Below, in pieces: positions 32,651-43,833 of a stretch of 64,000 nt of DNA. The position numbers and the translations under genes are program-made. Origin of the DNA: Gynuella sunshinyii YC6258 (GTDB taxonomy: Bacteria > Pseudomonadota > Gammaproteobacteria > Pseudomonadales > Natronospirillaceae); NCBI RefSeq assembly GCF_000940805.1, contig NZ_CP007142.1, positions 3,138,593 through 3,202,592 of the forward strand, in the 5' to 3' direction. How positions within the stretch are numbered: the first letter of the stretch is position 1; every line of letters begins with the position of its first letter. The notes under the pieces were generated by a model. That model was not told the DNA's origin. It was given only the letters and a program-made list of their open reading frames with translations, and made no database searches.

Positions 32651-32818
32651 AGCCTTCTCCCAAAAAAACGATAAAACGTTAACTGTAACCTATAATGCTA
32701 AATCACCTGACGTAGCTGTCCCAGCCCTGAAGTTTATGAAAAGCACAAAAATATTGCTCCAGGGCAATAAAAGAAAATGTTTCTGACACTTTTTTGTGCG
32801 CTAGTGCTTGATTATTGT

Positions 32819-32832
32819 GCTGAATCCTTTCA
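32819..32832 (+). promoter_or_regulatory. Cra/FruR operator upstream of fruB
   Basis: GCTGAATCCTTTCA fits every position of the E. coli Cra consensus RSTGAAWCSNTHHW. It lies between a possible -35 (TTGATT, 32808-32813) and a weak -10, about 110 bp before fruB. A second AT-rich palindrome (AAATCGATTT, 32843-32852) follows but does not fit the consensus. The 290-bp cra-fruB gap holds no gene. Confidence 0.7.
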
Positions 32833-32940
32833 GTATTTAGCAAAATCGATTTAGCAATAAAATATAAAGATAGATCAAAACAGCACTGAACGCATCAGAT
32901 GGCTGTTAAGCAGTAACTCTAGAACCCCAGGGGTATAACA

Positions 32941-35814
32941 ATGTTAAAACTCACTCCGCAGGACATCACATTAACCGCTATCGCCGAAAATAAACAGGAA
33001 GCCATTGCACTAATTGCTGAGCGGATGGTGGGTGATGGCCTCGTTGAGCCTGCATATCAACAAGGCATGTTGGATAGAGAGCAGCAGACCTCTACTTATC
33101 TGGGCAATGGTATTGCCATTCCTCATGGAACCATCGAGACCAGAGATCTGGTCAGGCAGACAGGTCTGCGGGTGGTTCGCTTTCCCAATGGTGTGAAGTG
33201 GGGCGAAGATGGTCAGGTGGTTTATACCGCGGTTGGTATCGCAGCGAAGTCCGATGAACACCTGACTATTTTGCGTCAGCTCACACATGTAATTGCCGAC
33301 GAAGCACTGTCACGTCGTCTGCATACAACTGAAAGTGCCGATGAAGTCCGTCGTATTTTGAGCGGCGAAGCTCTGGCTGGATCATTTGTATTCACTGCCA
33401 ATCAGGTACGACTGAAATCCGGTGCTGACAGTTATACTGAATTGACTGCTCTGGCTGGGGCTGTTTTGTGGAATGCCAAAGCGCTGACACAGCAGGAACT
33501 TGCCTCTGTTTATGCCCGTAACCCTTTTTATCTGGGTGAAGGCGTCTGGGTGTTGTCTGTGTCCTCTCAAGCTGAGAACGGTGCTGCGGCTGTGGTTCAG
33601 CCAGAGCAGACTATCAGTCTCTACGGCGAAAGTCTGAACACTCTGATCGCAATCAGTACTCATGATAATCAGCATTTACCGTTACTGGAAAAACTCACTG
33701 AATTAAAACTCGATGGCGGTCTTAAAAAACTGGCCGCGTGCAAACGTTCGGTGGATGTCATCCGGTTGTTGATATCCCAGTCCCTGGCTGGTCAACAGGT
33801 TGTTTGTCCGCTACCTATTGCTCATGGTTTGCACGCCCGTCCGGCGGCTGCGCTGGCGCGTATCGCCAAGCAATATGACGCGGAAATCTGGATCGAAAAC
33901 CTCGATAGTGACAGCCCGGCTGTATCTGCCCGTAGTGTGACCAAACTGATTAGTTTGGGTGCACAGCTGGGACATCGTTTGCAAATCACGGTGGATGATG
34001 CAAAGGCTGACAGTATTCTGGAAGTGATTGCTAAAGCGATTGCAGGCGGACTGGGTGATCCGGTTGTACGAATCAGTTCAGAACCTCATCAGCCAGCCAA
34101 AACTGAAACTGTGGTTGAGACTGTTAAACCCGGAGATCAGGTATATGGCCTGACCGGCGCACCTGGGGTTGCCATCGCTCCGGCCTATGTTGTCAGTGAG
34201 CCGGATTATCAGTTTGAGCATCATGCGGTATCACCGGAAGCTGAGCTGGTTCGTTTCCACAAAGCCCTATCGGCCGTATCTGTCGATCTCAAGAACAAGC
34301 TTGATAAAACCGCCAACACCGAACTTGCCCAGATTATTTCCATGCACCTGGAGCTGTTGCTGGATCCTGAAATGAAGCAGGAAACTGAGAAGTTTATTGC
34401 TCAGGGTGATAGTGCAGAGTGGGGATGGAAACAAAGTTTTGAAGCGCTGGCCAGCCTGCAGGAACAAAGTCAGGAAGTGTTGTTGGCTGAACGTGCGATT
34501 GATATTCGTGATGTCGGTAACCGGGTGCTTGGCAAACTGACCGGACAGGAAAGCGCCGGCTCTATTGAAGCTGATCATGTATTGGTTTGCCAGGAAATTG
34601 CTCCTTCCGAAATCAGTGAGTTAGATGCCAGCGTTAAAGCGGTTGTCACCGCAGCCGGTGGTGTCACTTCTCATGCGGCCATTCTCGCCCGTTCTCTGGG
34701 AATACCTTTGCTGGTGGGATGTGGTGCGAAAGTGTTGACCATTACCGATGGTACCGATGTGATCGTTGATTGTGAGGCTAAAGTGCTTACGGTTGCACCC
34801 AATGCGGATACCGTCGCCGCTGCCAAGGCCACTATGGCACGCGAACAGAAGCTGAATGAAGAAGCCTACAAAACCCGTTTCGAACCGGCGGTCACTACTG
34901 ATGGACACCATGTCGAAGTGATGGCCAATCTGACTGCTGCCAAAGGTGTTGAAAAAGCCGTTGAGCTTGGTTGCGAAGGCGTAGGGTTGTTTCGTTCTGA
35001 GTTCATTTATATGGATCACCCGCAAGAACCGACCATTGAGCAACAACAGGCTGAGTATGCCCGGGTACTTGATGGACTGGGTGAAGGTAAGCCGTTAATT
35101 GTCCGTACTCTTGATATCGGTGGTGATAAGCCGTTGCCATATATGCCGATGGACGAAGAGGAAAATCCGTTTCTTGGTTTGCGTGGCATTCGATTGTCAC
35201 TCCGTTATCCCCGTACTTTGATTCATCAGCTGCATGCATTGTTGAGAGCAGCGGCTGGCCGGCCTCTGCGTATCATGTTCCCGATGGTAACGGATATTCA
35301 GGAGTGGCGAGATATTAAAGCATTGTTTGATCAGGTGGTTGCCGATTATCCGGATGCTCAGGTTGAGCTGGGAATCATGATCGAGGTGCCTTCTGCGGCG
35401 ATGATGGCGGACATTTTTGCCCGCGAAGTGGATTTCTTCTCGGTTGGTACCAATGACCTGACTCAGTACGCACTGGCGATTGACCGTGGTCATCCTGAAT
35501 TATCCCGACAGGCAGATTCCATTCATCCGGCGGTATTGCGCTTGATTGATACGACTGTCCGTGCCGCTCAACAGCATGGTATCTGGGTGGGGGTCTGTGG
35601 TGAGCTGGCTTCCGATCCATTGGGAGCCGCGATTCTGACGGGTCTTGGTGTACGCGAATTGAGTATGTCGACGCGCGCAATGGCGAGAGTGAAAGCCCAT
35701 ATTCGCGGGTTCTCGCTGACACAAACCAAAGAGTTGGCTCAGCGGGCTCTGGCAGCTGAAAACAGTGCCGCCGTCAGAGCGCTATCGGTGAATAGGGAGG
35801 CGGATCATGTCTAG
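32941..35814 (+). CDS. fruB: fructose PTS multiphosphoryl transfer protein (EIIA-HPr-EI fusion)
   Basis: The 957-residue protein carries a whole phosphorelay from PEP to the fructose permease. An EIIA-Fru domain is at 1-145 (His62 in AIPHGT), a middle region at 150-280, HPr at 285-370 (His298 in AHGLHARPAA), and enzyme I at 400-950 (His578 in GGVTSHAAI; PEP-binding GTNDLTQYALA; Cys886 in GVCGELASDP). All phosphorylation residues are present. The start has AGGGG 8 bp upstream. The gene overlaps fruK by 8 bp, and fruA follows, giving a self-contained fructose uptake operon. Confidence 0.97.
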   Translation: MLKLTPQDITLTAIAENKQEAIALIAERMVGDGLVEPAYQQGMLDREQQTSTYLGNGIAIPHGTIETRDLVRQTGLRVVRFPNGVKWGEDGQVVYTAVGIAAKSDEHLTILRQLTHVIADEALSRRLHTTESADEVRRILSGEALAGSFVFTANQVRLKSGADSYTELTALAGAVLWNAKALTQQELASVYARNPFYLGEGVWVLSVSSQAENGAAAVVQPEQTISLYGESLNTLIAISTHDNQHLPLLEKLTELKLDGGLKKLAACKRSVDVIRLLISQSLAGQQVVCPLPIAHGLHARPAAALARIAKQYDAEIWIENLDSDSPAVSARSVTKLISLGAQLGHRLQITVDDAKADSILEVIAKAIAGGLGDPVVRISSEPHQPAKTETVVETVKPGDQVYGLTGAPGVAIAPAYVVSEPDYQFEHHAVSPEAELVRFHKALSAVSVDLKNKLDKTANTELAQIISMHLELLLDPEMKQETEKFIAQGDSAEWGWKQSFEALASLQEQSQEVLLAERAIDIRDVGNRVLGKLTGQESAGSIEADHVLVCQEIAPSEISELDASVKAVVTAAGGVTSHAAILARSLGIPLLVGCGAKVLTITDGTDVIVDCEAKVLTVAPNADTVAAAKATMAREQKLNEEAYKTRFEPAVTTDGHHVEVMANLTAAKGVEKAVELGCEGVGLFRSEFIYMDHPQEPTIEQQQAEYARVLDGLGEGKPLIVRTLDIGGDKPLPYMPMDEEENPFLGLRGIRLSLRYPRTLIHQLHALLRAAAGRPLRIMFPMVTDIQEWRDIKALFDQVVADYPDAQVELGIMIEVPSAAMMADIFAREVDFFSVGTNDLTQYALAIDRGHPELSRQADSIHPAVLRLIDTTVRAAQQHGIWVGVCGELASDPLGAAILTGLGVRELSMSTRAMARVKAHIRGFSLTQTKELAQRALAAENSAAVRALSVNREADHV

Positions 35815-36757
35815 TCGTCCTGTGGTCACGCTGACGCTGAATCCCGCGCTGGATCTGACCGTTCAGTTGCCTGAGCTGATTGCGGGTGAAGTGAACCTCG
35901 CAGACCGTGGCAGCCTCCGCGCCGCCGGCAAGGGCATCAATGTCGCTATGGTGCTGCGGGATCTGGGAGAACAGGTTTGTGTGACAGGGGTTCTGGGACA
36001 AGATAATCGTGAAAAATTTGATGCGTTATTCGTCGAACATCAAATGGTTAACTATTATCAATACGAGCAGGGTGCTACCCGTATCAATGTGAAGTTATCC
36101 GAAACCAGTGGGCGCGTAACTGATGTAAACCTGCCTGGTCTGGTGGTGTCTGAAACGAGTTGGCAACAACTGCAGCGGACATTACTGCAACTTTGTGAAA
36201 AAGCCGATTGGTTTGTGCTTAGTGGCAGTTTGCCAAAAGGTCTGGCGACAGACGCTTACGGACATATTTGCAATTTGCTTCGGGAGCGAGGAAAGAAAGT
36301 GGTGATCGACACCAGTGGTAAAGCCTTGCATGCGGCGGTGGAAGCTGCTCCCGAAGTCATTAAACCGAATGTTCAGGAACTTGAACAATGGGCCGGCAAG
36401 CCGCTGCCGACTCAGGCGCTTCAGGAAGAAGCAGTACGATCATTGTTGAACCGACAAATTCGCCATGTGGTGTTATCGGATGGTGAGAATGGTTTGCGTT
36501 GGTACAGCCGTGAGGGGGCCTGGCAGGCGCTGCCCCCAAAAGTGGATGTTGTCAGTACCGTTGGTGCCGGAGACAGTCTGGTCGCCGGTATCAGTTACGG
36601 GCTGATGAATAATTTTTCTGTTGCCGACACCTTAACACTGGCAACGGCGGTCGCTGCAATGGCAGTGAATCAGGTTGGGGTTGGTATTACCTCCCCCCTT
36701 AGACTCGACCAATTAAAACAACAGGTGTCTATTAAACCTCTTTCTTTTTCCTGTTAA
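35807..36757 (+). CDS. fruK: 1-phosphofructokinase
   Basis: This 316-residue PfkB-family kinase phosphorylates fructose 1-phosphate, the product of the fructose PTS, to fructose 1,6-bisphosphate. The N-terminal TLNPALD start and the C-terminal PfkB signature with catalytic Asp (VGAGDSLVAG) are present. Its start lies within the end of fruB, so translation is probably coupled. Length and position match fruK of other gammaproteobacteria. Confidence 0.96.
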   Translation: MSSRPVVTLTLNPALDLTVQLPELIAGEVNLADRGSLRAAGKGINVAMVLRDLGEQVCVTGVLGQDNREKFDALFVEHQMVNYYQYEQGATRINVKLSETSGRVTDVNLPGLVVSETSWQQLQRTLLQLCEKADWFVLSGSLPKGLATDAYGHICNLLRERGKKVVIDTSGKALHAAVEAAPEVIKPNVQELEQWAGKPLPTQALQEEAVRSLLNRQIRHVVLSDGENGLRWYSREGAWQALPPKVDVVSTVGAGDSLVAGISYGLMNNFSVADTLTLATAVAAMAVNQVGVGITSPLRLDQLKQQVSIKPLSFSC

Positions 36758-36766
36758 GGAGTGCTC

Positions 36767-38524
36767 ATGAACGTAGTAATAGTGACTCAATGTCCAGGTG
36801 GTACCACCACCAGTTTTATGGCAGCTACCGCCTTGAAAAAAGCCGCTGCTGAACTGAATTGGGATGTGACCGTGGAAATCCATTCCTCTGTCCAGCCTAC
36901 CGAAATGCTGACTGCCAGTCAGATTCAAGCCGCTGATCTGGTTGTCGTTGCCGCGGATGGCGCAGTTGAGATGGGCCGTTTTGCCGGGAAATATGTCTAT
37001 CGCGGGGCTGTCGCTGACTGTCTTGAGAATCCCAAAGAGTGGCTGCAGCAGGCTCAGCGTCAGGCGTCTTTATCTGGATCAGCCGCTGGCAGCGCCGCTG
37101 CATCTGCACCTGCTCAGCAAACCTCCAGCGGGTCGTTAAATATTATTGCTGTCACTGCATGTCCGACTGGTGTGGCACATACGTTTATGTCAGCAGAAGC
37201 ATTGCATGAAGCCGGCACCGCTATGGGTCATGTCATGAAAGTGGAGACCCGCGGTTCAGTGGGTGCGAAAAACACCCTGACGGATGCGGATATCGAAGCT
37301 GCTGATCTGGTGATTCTGGCGGTGGATATCGAAGTTGATACGGCTCCTTTTGTTGGCAAACGGGTATATCGTACCAGTACCAGTAATGCACTGAAGAAAC
37401 CGAAAGAAGTGATTGAGCGTGCGATTACTGAATCCGCTGCGGTGACTTTGCAACCTAAGTCTGCCGCAGATAAAGATGTCAAAGTCTTTAAAAAAGAGAA
37501 AACCGGCGCGTATAAACATTTGATGACCGGTGTTTCCTTTATGTTACCCGTGGTGGTGGCAGGTGGTTTGATCATCGCTCTGTCTTTCGTTTTTGGTATC
37601 AAGGCTTTCGAACAGGAAGGTACTCTGGCTGCGGCTCTGATGAAGATCGGTGGCGGTTCTGCATTTGCTTTGATGATTCCGGTACTGGCGGGTTATATCG
37701 CCTATTCAATTGCTGACCGTCCGGGACTTGCTCCTGGTCTGGTGGGTGGTATGTTGGCCAGCAGTATCGGCTCAGGCTTTCTCGGAGGTATCCTGGCCGG
37801 CTTTATTGCAGGTTATAGTGCCAAGTTCCTGGTGGATAAAATCGATCTGCCCAAAACACTGGAAGCATTGAAACCAATTCTGATCGTACCATTGATTGCC
37901 ACTCTGCTGACCGGTCTGATTATGATTTATATCGTCGGTGGTCCGGTATCCAGCATTATGAATGCGATGACAGAATTCCTTAAAGGCATGAGTTCTGCCA
38001 ATGCAGTGTTGTTGGGTGTGATTCTTGGGGCAATGATGTGCTTTGACCTGGGTGGACCGGTGAATAAAGCGGCATACACGTTTGGTGTCGGGCTGCTGGC
38101 CAGCAAAACATATGAGCCAATGGCTGCCATCATGGCTGCTGGTATGGTGCCTGCCATAGGTATGGGAATCGCTACGTTTATCAGCAAAAACCGTTTTTCA
38201 GCTCAGGAGCAGGAAGCCGGTAAAGCTTCTTTTGTTCTGGGATTGTGCTTCATCTCTGAAGGAGCCATTCCATTCGCTGCCAAAGATCCTCTTCGTGTGA
38301 TTCCAGCTTGTATGGTTGGTGGTGCGATTACTGGTGCGTTGTCTATGTTGATACACGCTGAATTGCTGGCGCCGCATGGTGGTATTTTTGTCTTGTTCAT
38401 CCCCAATGCCATTACACATGTAGGTATGTACATCGGTGCAATTGCCATCGGTTCGGTGATTACCGCGGTCGGCTATTTGTTGTTGAAACGTACAACCGAA
38501 GGTGCCGTCACGGTAGCAGGATAA
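36767..38524 (+). CDS. fruA: fructose PTS permease EIIB'BC
   Basis: The 585-residue inner-membrane protein imports fructose and phosphorylates it to fructose 1-phosphate. An N-terminal IIB' copy (Cys9, TQCPGG) is followed by the working IIB domain (Cys132 in TACPTGVAHTFM) and a IIC domain of about 340 residues with many membrane segments. ATG 36767 has AAGGAG 5 bp upstream; an in-frame GTG at 36761 overlaps that site and is rejected. A terminator follows. Confidence 0.96.
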   Translation: MNVVIVTQCPGGTTTSFMAATALKKAAAELNWDVTVEIHSSVQPTEMLTASQIQAADLVVVAADGAVEMGRFAGKYVYRGAVADCLENPKEWLQQAQRQASLSGSAAGSAAASAPAQQTSSGSLNIIAVTACPTGVAHTFMSAEALHEAGTAMGHVMKVETRGSVGAKNTLTDADIEAADLVILAVDIEVDTAPFVGKRVYRTSTSNALKKPKEVIERAITESAAVTLQPKSAADKDVKVFKKEKTGAYKHLMTGVSFMLPVVVAGGLIIALSFVFGIKAFEQEGTLAAALMKIGGGSAFALMIPVLAGYIAYSIADRPGLAPGLVGGMLASSIGSGFLGGILAGFIAGYSAKFLVDKIDLPKTLEALKPILIVPLIATLLTGLIMIYIVGGPVSSIMNAMTEFLKGMSSANAVLLGVILGAMMCFDLGGPVNKAAYTFGVGLLASKTYEPMAAIMAAGMVPAIGMGIATFISKNRFSAQEQEAGKASFVLGLCFISEGAIPFAAKDPLRVIPACMVGGAITGALSMLIHAELLAPHGGIFVLFIPNAITHVGMYIGAIAIGSVITAVGYLLLKRTTEGAVTVAG

Positions 38525-38542
38525 CTCTACTTACTGGTTTCG

Positions 38543-38592
38543 ATCACTCCCCGGTCAACTTGCGTGATTGGGGGAGTGATTGAGTTCTTTTT
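38543..38592 (+). terminator. intrinsic terminator of fruBKA
   Basis: Arms ATCACTCCCC (38543-38552) and GGGGAGTGAT (38571-38580) form a perfect 10-bp stem with an 18-nt loop, followed by a T-rich stretch (TTCTTTTT). Confidence 0.85.
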
Positions 38593-39010
38593 CAGCGTTT
38601 CCCCTCGTTTTTACATAAAAACACATTTCCTTTCAAAACTGCGTTTATGGCAACTTTCGTGTTGATCTAAAACAACGTGGATATAAGTATTTCCTTATTT
38701 GAATCAATAATGTTGGTATATTCGCTCGCGTATTTTTAGTATTGCTAATGTTCGACCTGCTATAAATCAAAAGCCTCCAGGAATGGTTGGGTGCCAAGGA
38801 GATTCCTGATTTGGTAGGTAAACGATCTGGGGTAATAGATGTCCTGTTGAGTTGTCTGGAAGTTTTACTTGTTTTCAGGTGGGCCTCAGGCAAAATTGGA
38901 ACCGGTTACCAGTTGAGTTATTGCGCTGGTTGATCTTTCCACATGGATCCTGGAAAACACATCAAAACAATAAAAAAAACGATGCAGATGTATATCTGTT
39001 CAGGAGGCTT
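38593..39010. other. intergenic region before the diguanylate cyclase gene
   Basis: About 420 bp of AT-rich sequence. The cyclase frame stays open upward to 38852, but without a ribosome site or a plausible N terminus. I see no gene, RNA or convincing promoter. Confidence 0.5.
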
Positions 39011-40861
39011 ATGGGCTGGGGAAAAGTCGATCATTTGCTATTGAGAAAGCCTGCAATGTGGGGGACGTGGTTCCTGTTGCTGCTGGGGGTATGGCTTTCC
39101 TGGTCGCCATTTCTGCTTTCAGCTATTAGCCTGTGGATGGCTGTGACATTCTTTTTTCAGAATACGTTAGTGCGCTCTCAAAAAAAAATCTCGGACTTGA
39201 ACAGTGAAGTATTGTTTGCCTCGCTGCCAGATCCAGTCCTGTTGATTTCTGATAGTGGTGACATTGTTGCCAGCACTCCTGCGGCCAATTGTTTGTTTGA
39301 TGCTGGGGATAAGAGGCTTGAGGATCATAATATTGCAAGTCTGATTGCCGAACCTTTTGTTGAAAATCACCGGTTGTATTTGCAACAGTTCTTCACATCC
39401 AAAGGCCATGTCCGCAAGCAACAGCCAGTGCGTGCGCGCACTTTTTCGGGCAAGCATTTTGATGCTGATGTGTACCTGAACTATGTTCATATTGATGATA
39501 GCCACTATGCCTTAATTGTTATTCATGATTCAACCGAGAGCCATCGTCAGCGGCATTTACTAAAATTGTCGCGTAAACAGTTTATAGATACTTTTAGCGA
39601 AGCCGCGGTTGGTCTGGCACATCTCAGTCTTGACGGTCGTTTTTTACTGGCAAATTACTGGTTGCTGAGGTTTCTTGGTTATGAGCGCAAGCAGTTGCTG
39701 GGAATGGACTTTTTTGAGATTACTCATCCTGAAGATGTGAATGAGAGTCGGCGAAAGTTTCAGCAGATGCTGTCAGGCAGTTCATACCGTTATACCCACG
39801 AAAAAAGAGTATTGCTGAAAGATGGCAGTTATGCCTGGATCAGTTTGACGGTTGCCGTGATATATCAGGATGAGGGACGACCCGATTATTTTGTTGTAGT
39901 GATTGAAGATATCAGCAAGCAAAAAGAATCTGAATATCTGTTGCGGCAGTCAGAACAAAAATTTCGAACCATTGTAGATTCTTTGTCCGATACTGTGGCG
40001 ATATGGATGTTGAGTCCCGACAAGCATCAGATCCTGTACGTGAATTATGGTTACGAAAAAATCTGGGGACAGACTCGGGATGAGTTGTATGAATGTGCTG
40101 ATGTTTTTGATGAGAAGATACATCCTGGTGATTATGACCGGGTAAAACGACATAAACAGCTGAAGGGTAATGGTCGTTGGGAGATTGATTATCGGGTTTT
40201 GCGAAATAAAGATGATTGTCGTTATGTTCATGAATCCGGCTTTAGTGTATATGGTGAAGATGGCAAATTGCTGTATATCGTATCTACGGTGATAGATAAA
40301 ACAGATGAGGTCTTGCGGCAGGCTCAACTGGATGATTCTTTGCAAAAACTGAAAGAAGCGTACAAGGAGCTTTCGGCGTCTTCAAAAGTGGATGGCTTGA
40401 CAGGAGTGCTTAATCGCAATGCGATTTATCTCGAGATTAGTAAGGAATTTAACCGTTATCGTCGTTATAAAACACCGGTTTGTCTTATTTTTATCGATGT
40501 TGATGATTTCAAAAATATTAATGATGAACATGGCCACCTGACAGGTGATCAGATGCTCGTTGCCCTGAGTCGGCAAATTAAGGCCAATATTCGTGCTACC
40601 GATGTGCTTGGGCGTTACGGCGGTGATGAGTTTATTCTGTTGTTGAGAGATACCACGCTGGAACAGGCGACGGATTTCAGTCAACGTTTTCTGGCAAATG
40701 GTATAAAACTCTGTATTCAGGATGAGCTGGAGTATGAACTGAGTCTTTCCATAGGTATTCATTCTCTGACGGATTCGGTTGCCAGTCTTGATGAATGGTT
40801 GAATATTGCCGATCAGCGTATGTACCAGGATAAGCGATCCCGAAAAGGAGGTGTCGTATAA
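39011..40861 (+). CDS. membrane PAS-PAS-PAS diguanylate cyclase
   Basis: The 616-residue protein makes the second messenger c-di-GMP. Two hydrophobic segments lie in residues 17-55, then about three PAS-type sensor regions (around 70-200, 210-330, 335-450), then a GGDEF domain (about 465-612). The active site is intact (GRYGGDEF), and the inhibitory I-site RxxD (RATD) lies five residues before it, so product inhibition is expected. ATG 39011 has AGGAGG directly upstream, which decides the start. The signal sensed cannot be told from sequence. Confidence 0.92.
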   Translation: MGWGKVDHLLLRKPAMWGTWFLLLLGVWLSWSPFLLSAISLWMAVTFFFQNTLVRSQKKISDLNSEVLFASLPDPVLLISDSGDIVASTPAANCLFDAGDKRLEDHNIASLIAEPFVENHRLYLQQFFTSKGHVRKQQPVRARTFSGKHFDADVYLNYVHIDDSHYALIVIHDSTESHRQRHLLKLSRKQFIDTFSEAAVGLAHLSLDGRFLLANYWLLRFLGYERKQLLGMDFFEITHPEDVNESRRKFQQMLSGSSYRYTHEKRVLLKDGSYAWISLTVAVIYQDEGRPDYFVVVIEDISKQKESEYLLRQSEQKFRTIVDSLSDTVAIWMLSPDKHQILYVNYGYEKIWGQTRDELYECADVFDEKIHPGDYDRVKRHKQLKGNGRWEIDYRVLRNKDDCRYVHESGFSVYGEDGKLLYIVSTVIDKTDEVLRQAQLDDSLQKLKEAYKELSASSKVDGLTGVLNRNAIYLEISKEFNRYRRYKTPVCLIFIDVDDFKNINDEHGHLTGDQMLVALSRQIKANIRATDVLGRYGGDEFILLLRDTTLEQATDFSQRFLANGIKLCIQDELEYELSLSIGIHSLTDSVASLDEWLNIADQRMYQDKRSRKGGVV

Positions 40862-41432
40862 GGTGCTGTGTAGCGGATGTTCATCATTCTGTGCTCCGTG
40901 ACAGGAGTTCTTTGTTCTGCGTGTTGTCAGACTAAACAGGCAGTAAAGTATCGGTGGGTCTGAAAATACTGCTGATGTCTTAGTGGGGTTTTTCTTAAAT
41001 CGAGATTTTGCCGCTAGTCTGTTGGTCGTTCCTTTCTGTTTGTTATTGCATCACCCCATTTTCAACCATTCTGGATTCTTCTTTGTCCGTTAAGTACGGC
41101 TTCTCGTTTTGAGTGATTGATACCGTAATTGCGGTTGGCTATTGCTTGGATCTACGTTAATATACTTAGAGTTCTAATTAAATAGAGAGGTTTAGTCAGC
41201 TTTTAATAAAGATTTCACTCGGTCTATTGAACAATAGCAGGGCATTCCTACATAAGGATTGTTAATTGCTGAAGCTGATGTAGCAAAAAAAAGCCGAAAA
41301 ATCATATGCTAACTGTTGTTTTGGTTGCTTTTGATGTGCTTTTTGAGATTTTTCTTCATCAGTAATGATCATAGAAGTAGTGTATAAATTTGAGTTATAA
41401 ACATTAGAATTCAAATAAAAGCGCATAAAGTG
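40862..41432. other. leader and promoter region of the ectoine operon
   Basis: About 570 bp, AT-rich, without a gene. It must hold the ect promoter, but no single -35/-10 pair is convincing. A 14-bp palindrome, CTATTG-AA-CAATAG (41224-41237), is a possible operator. TATACT (41161-41166) and TATAAA (41383-41388) are possible -10 elements. Confidence 0.45.
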
Positions 41433-41921
41433 ATGGATACTGAAATTGAATTTCGCCCCCCTAAATCAGAAGACGGCGCTCAAGTCTATGACTTGATAGA
41501 TCAATGCCCGCCGTTGGATACCAATTCCCTATACTGCAACCTGCTGCAATGCAGCCACTTTTCAGACACCTCTGTGACGGCCTGGCTGGACAGTTCTTTG
41601 GTTGGCTTTATCTCGGGCTACCAGTTGCCCAACCGCGAAAATACCTTGTTTGTCTGGCAGGTTGCGGTATCTGAACAGGCCCGTGGCATGGGCGTGGCAT
41701 CCGGTATGATGAAAAACATCCTCAACCGCCCTGGCTCTCCCGACTTTTCTTTTATCGAAACAACGATTACGGCAGCCAATCAGGCTTCCTGGTCATTGTT
41801 TGAGAGGCTGGCAGACAAGTTAAATGCAGATATGCATCGTTCTGTCATTTTCGACGAAAAAAAACATTTTAATGGTCAGCATGATTCGGAATTTCTGGTT
41901 CGAATAGGACCATTCAATTAA
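41433..41921 (+). CDS. ectA: L-2,4-diaminobutyrate acetyltransferase
   Basis: The 162-residue GNAT acetyltransferase converts diaminobutyrate to N-gamma-acetyldiaminobutyrate, the second step of ectoine synthesis. The acetyl-CoA loop region reads QARGMGVASGMM, and the N-terminal FRPPKSEDGAQVYDLI stretch is typical of EctA. The ribosome site is weak; ATG 41433 is preferred over GTG 41430. It is the first gene of ectABCD-ask. Confidence 0.96.
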   Translation: MDTEIEFRPPKSEDGAQVYDLIDQCPPLDTNSLYCNLLQCSHFSDTSVTAWLDSSLVGFISGYQLPNRENTLFVWQVAVSEQARGMGVASGMMKNILNRPGSPDFSFIETTITAANQASWSLFERLADKLNADMHRSVIFDEKKHFNGQHDSEFLVRIGPFN

Positions 41922-41982
41922 CCGTTTGGCGTAATTGAATCCAATATAGTTCTGACTGAATAACCCAAAACAGGTGAGATAA

Positions 41983-43290
<1,308 letters not shown>

Positions 43291-43404
43291 CGCCAGTCAT
43301 GTTGCGCATTTATCAATGAGCTGATCAGCAGACATGCGTTTCTCATGCCTTCGGCATTACGTTGCCGGGGGTCCGAATTACAGTATTCAGTTAAGGAATA
43401 TCAG

Positions 43405-43809
43405 ATGATAGTCAGACAACTTCAAGAAGCGGAAAAGACCGGGCGCCGTATTATTTCTCCTGATGGAAATTGGGAAAGTACCCGGCTGCTATTGAAAGAA
43501 GACGGTATGGGATTTTCTTTTCACATTACCACGATATATCAGGGTGCTGATTTTCAGATGCATTATCAGAATCATTTGGAGTCGGTATTTTGTATATCCG
43601 GTGAAGGTGAGGTCGAAACCCTGTCCGATGGTAAAAAATATCCCATCACCAGCGGCATGATTTATATTCTTGATAAACATGACAAACATGTGTTGCGGGC
43701 GACATCAGAATTGAAGCTGGCCTGTGTGTTTAATCCTCCGTTGAATGGGACCGAAGTACACAATGCACAAGGAGCTTATGAATTGGATGCCGAACCGGTC
43801 AATGAGTAA
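43405..43809 (+). CDS. ectC: L-ectoine synthase
   Basis: The 134-residue cupin cyclises N-gamma-acetyldiaminobutyrate to ectoine. The cupin core [19 protein letters not shown] and the C-terminal [10 protein letters not shown] are typical. ATG 43405 with TAAGGAAT upstream fixes the start; the frame is open above it but does not resemble EctC. A 114-bp gap with no gene separates it from ectB. Confidence 0.97.
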   Translation: MIVRQLQEAEKTGRRIISPDGNWESTRLLLKEDGMGFSFHITTIYQGADFQMHYQNHLESVFCISGEGEVETLSDGKKYPITSGMIYILDKHDKHVLRATSELKLACVFNPPLNGTEVHNAQGAYELDAEPVNE

Positions 43810-43833
43810 TAGGATTAAGGAGTAGATAACCTA

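Noticed and set aside
32839-32856. Second Cra operator before fruB
   Set aside because: The AAATCGATTT palindrome is symmetric but does not fit the Cra consensus on either strand.
38852-39010. N-terminal extension of the diguanylate cyclase
   Set aside because: The strong AGGAGG before ATG 39011 decides the start, and the extension adds no membrane or domain sequence of sense.
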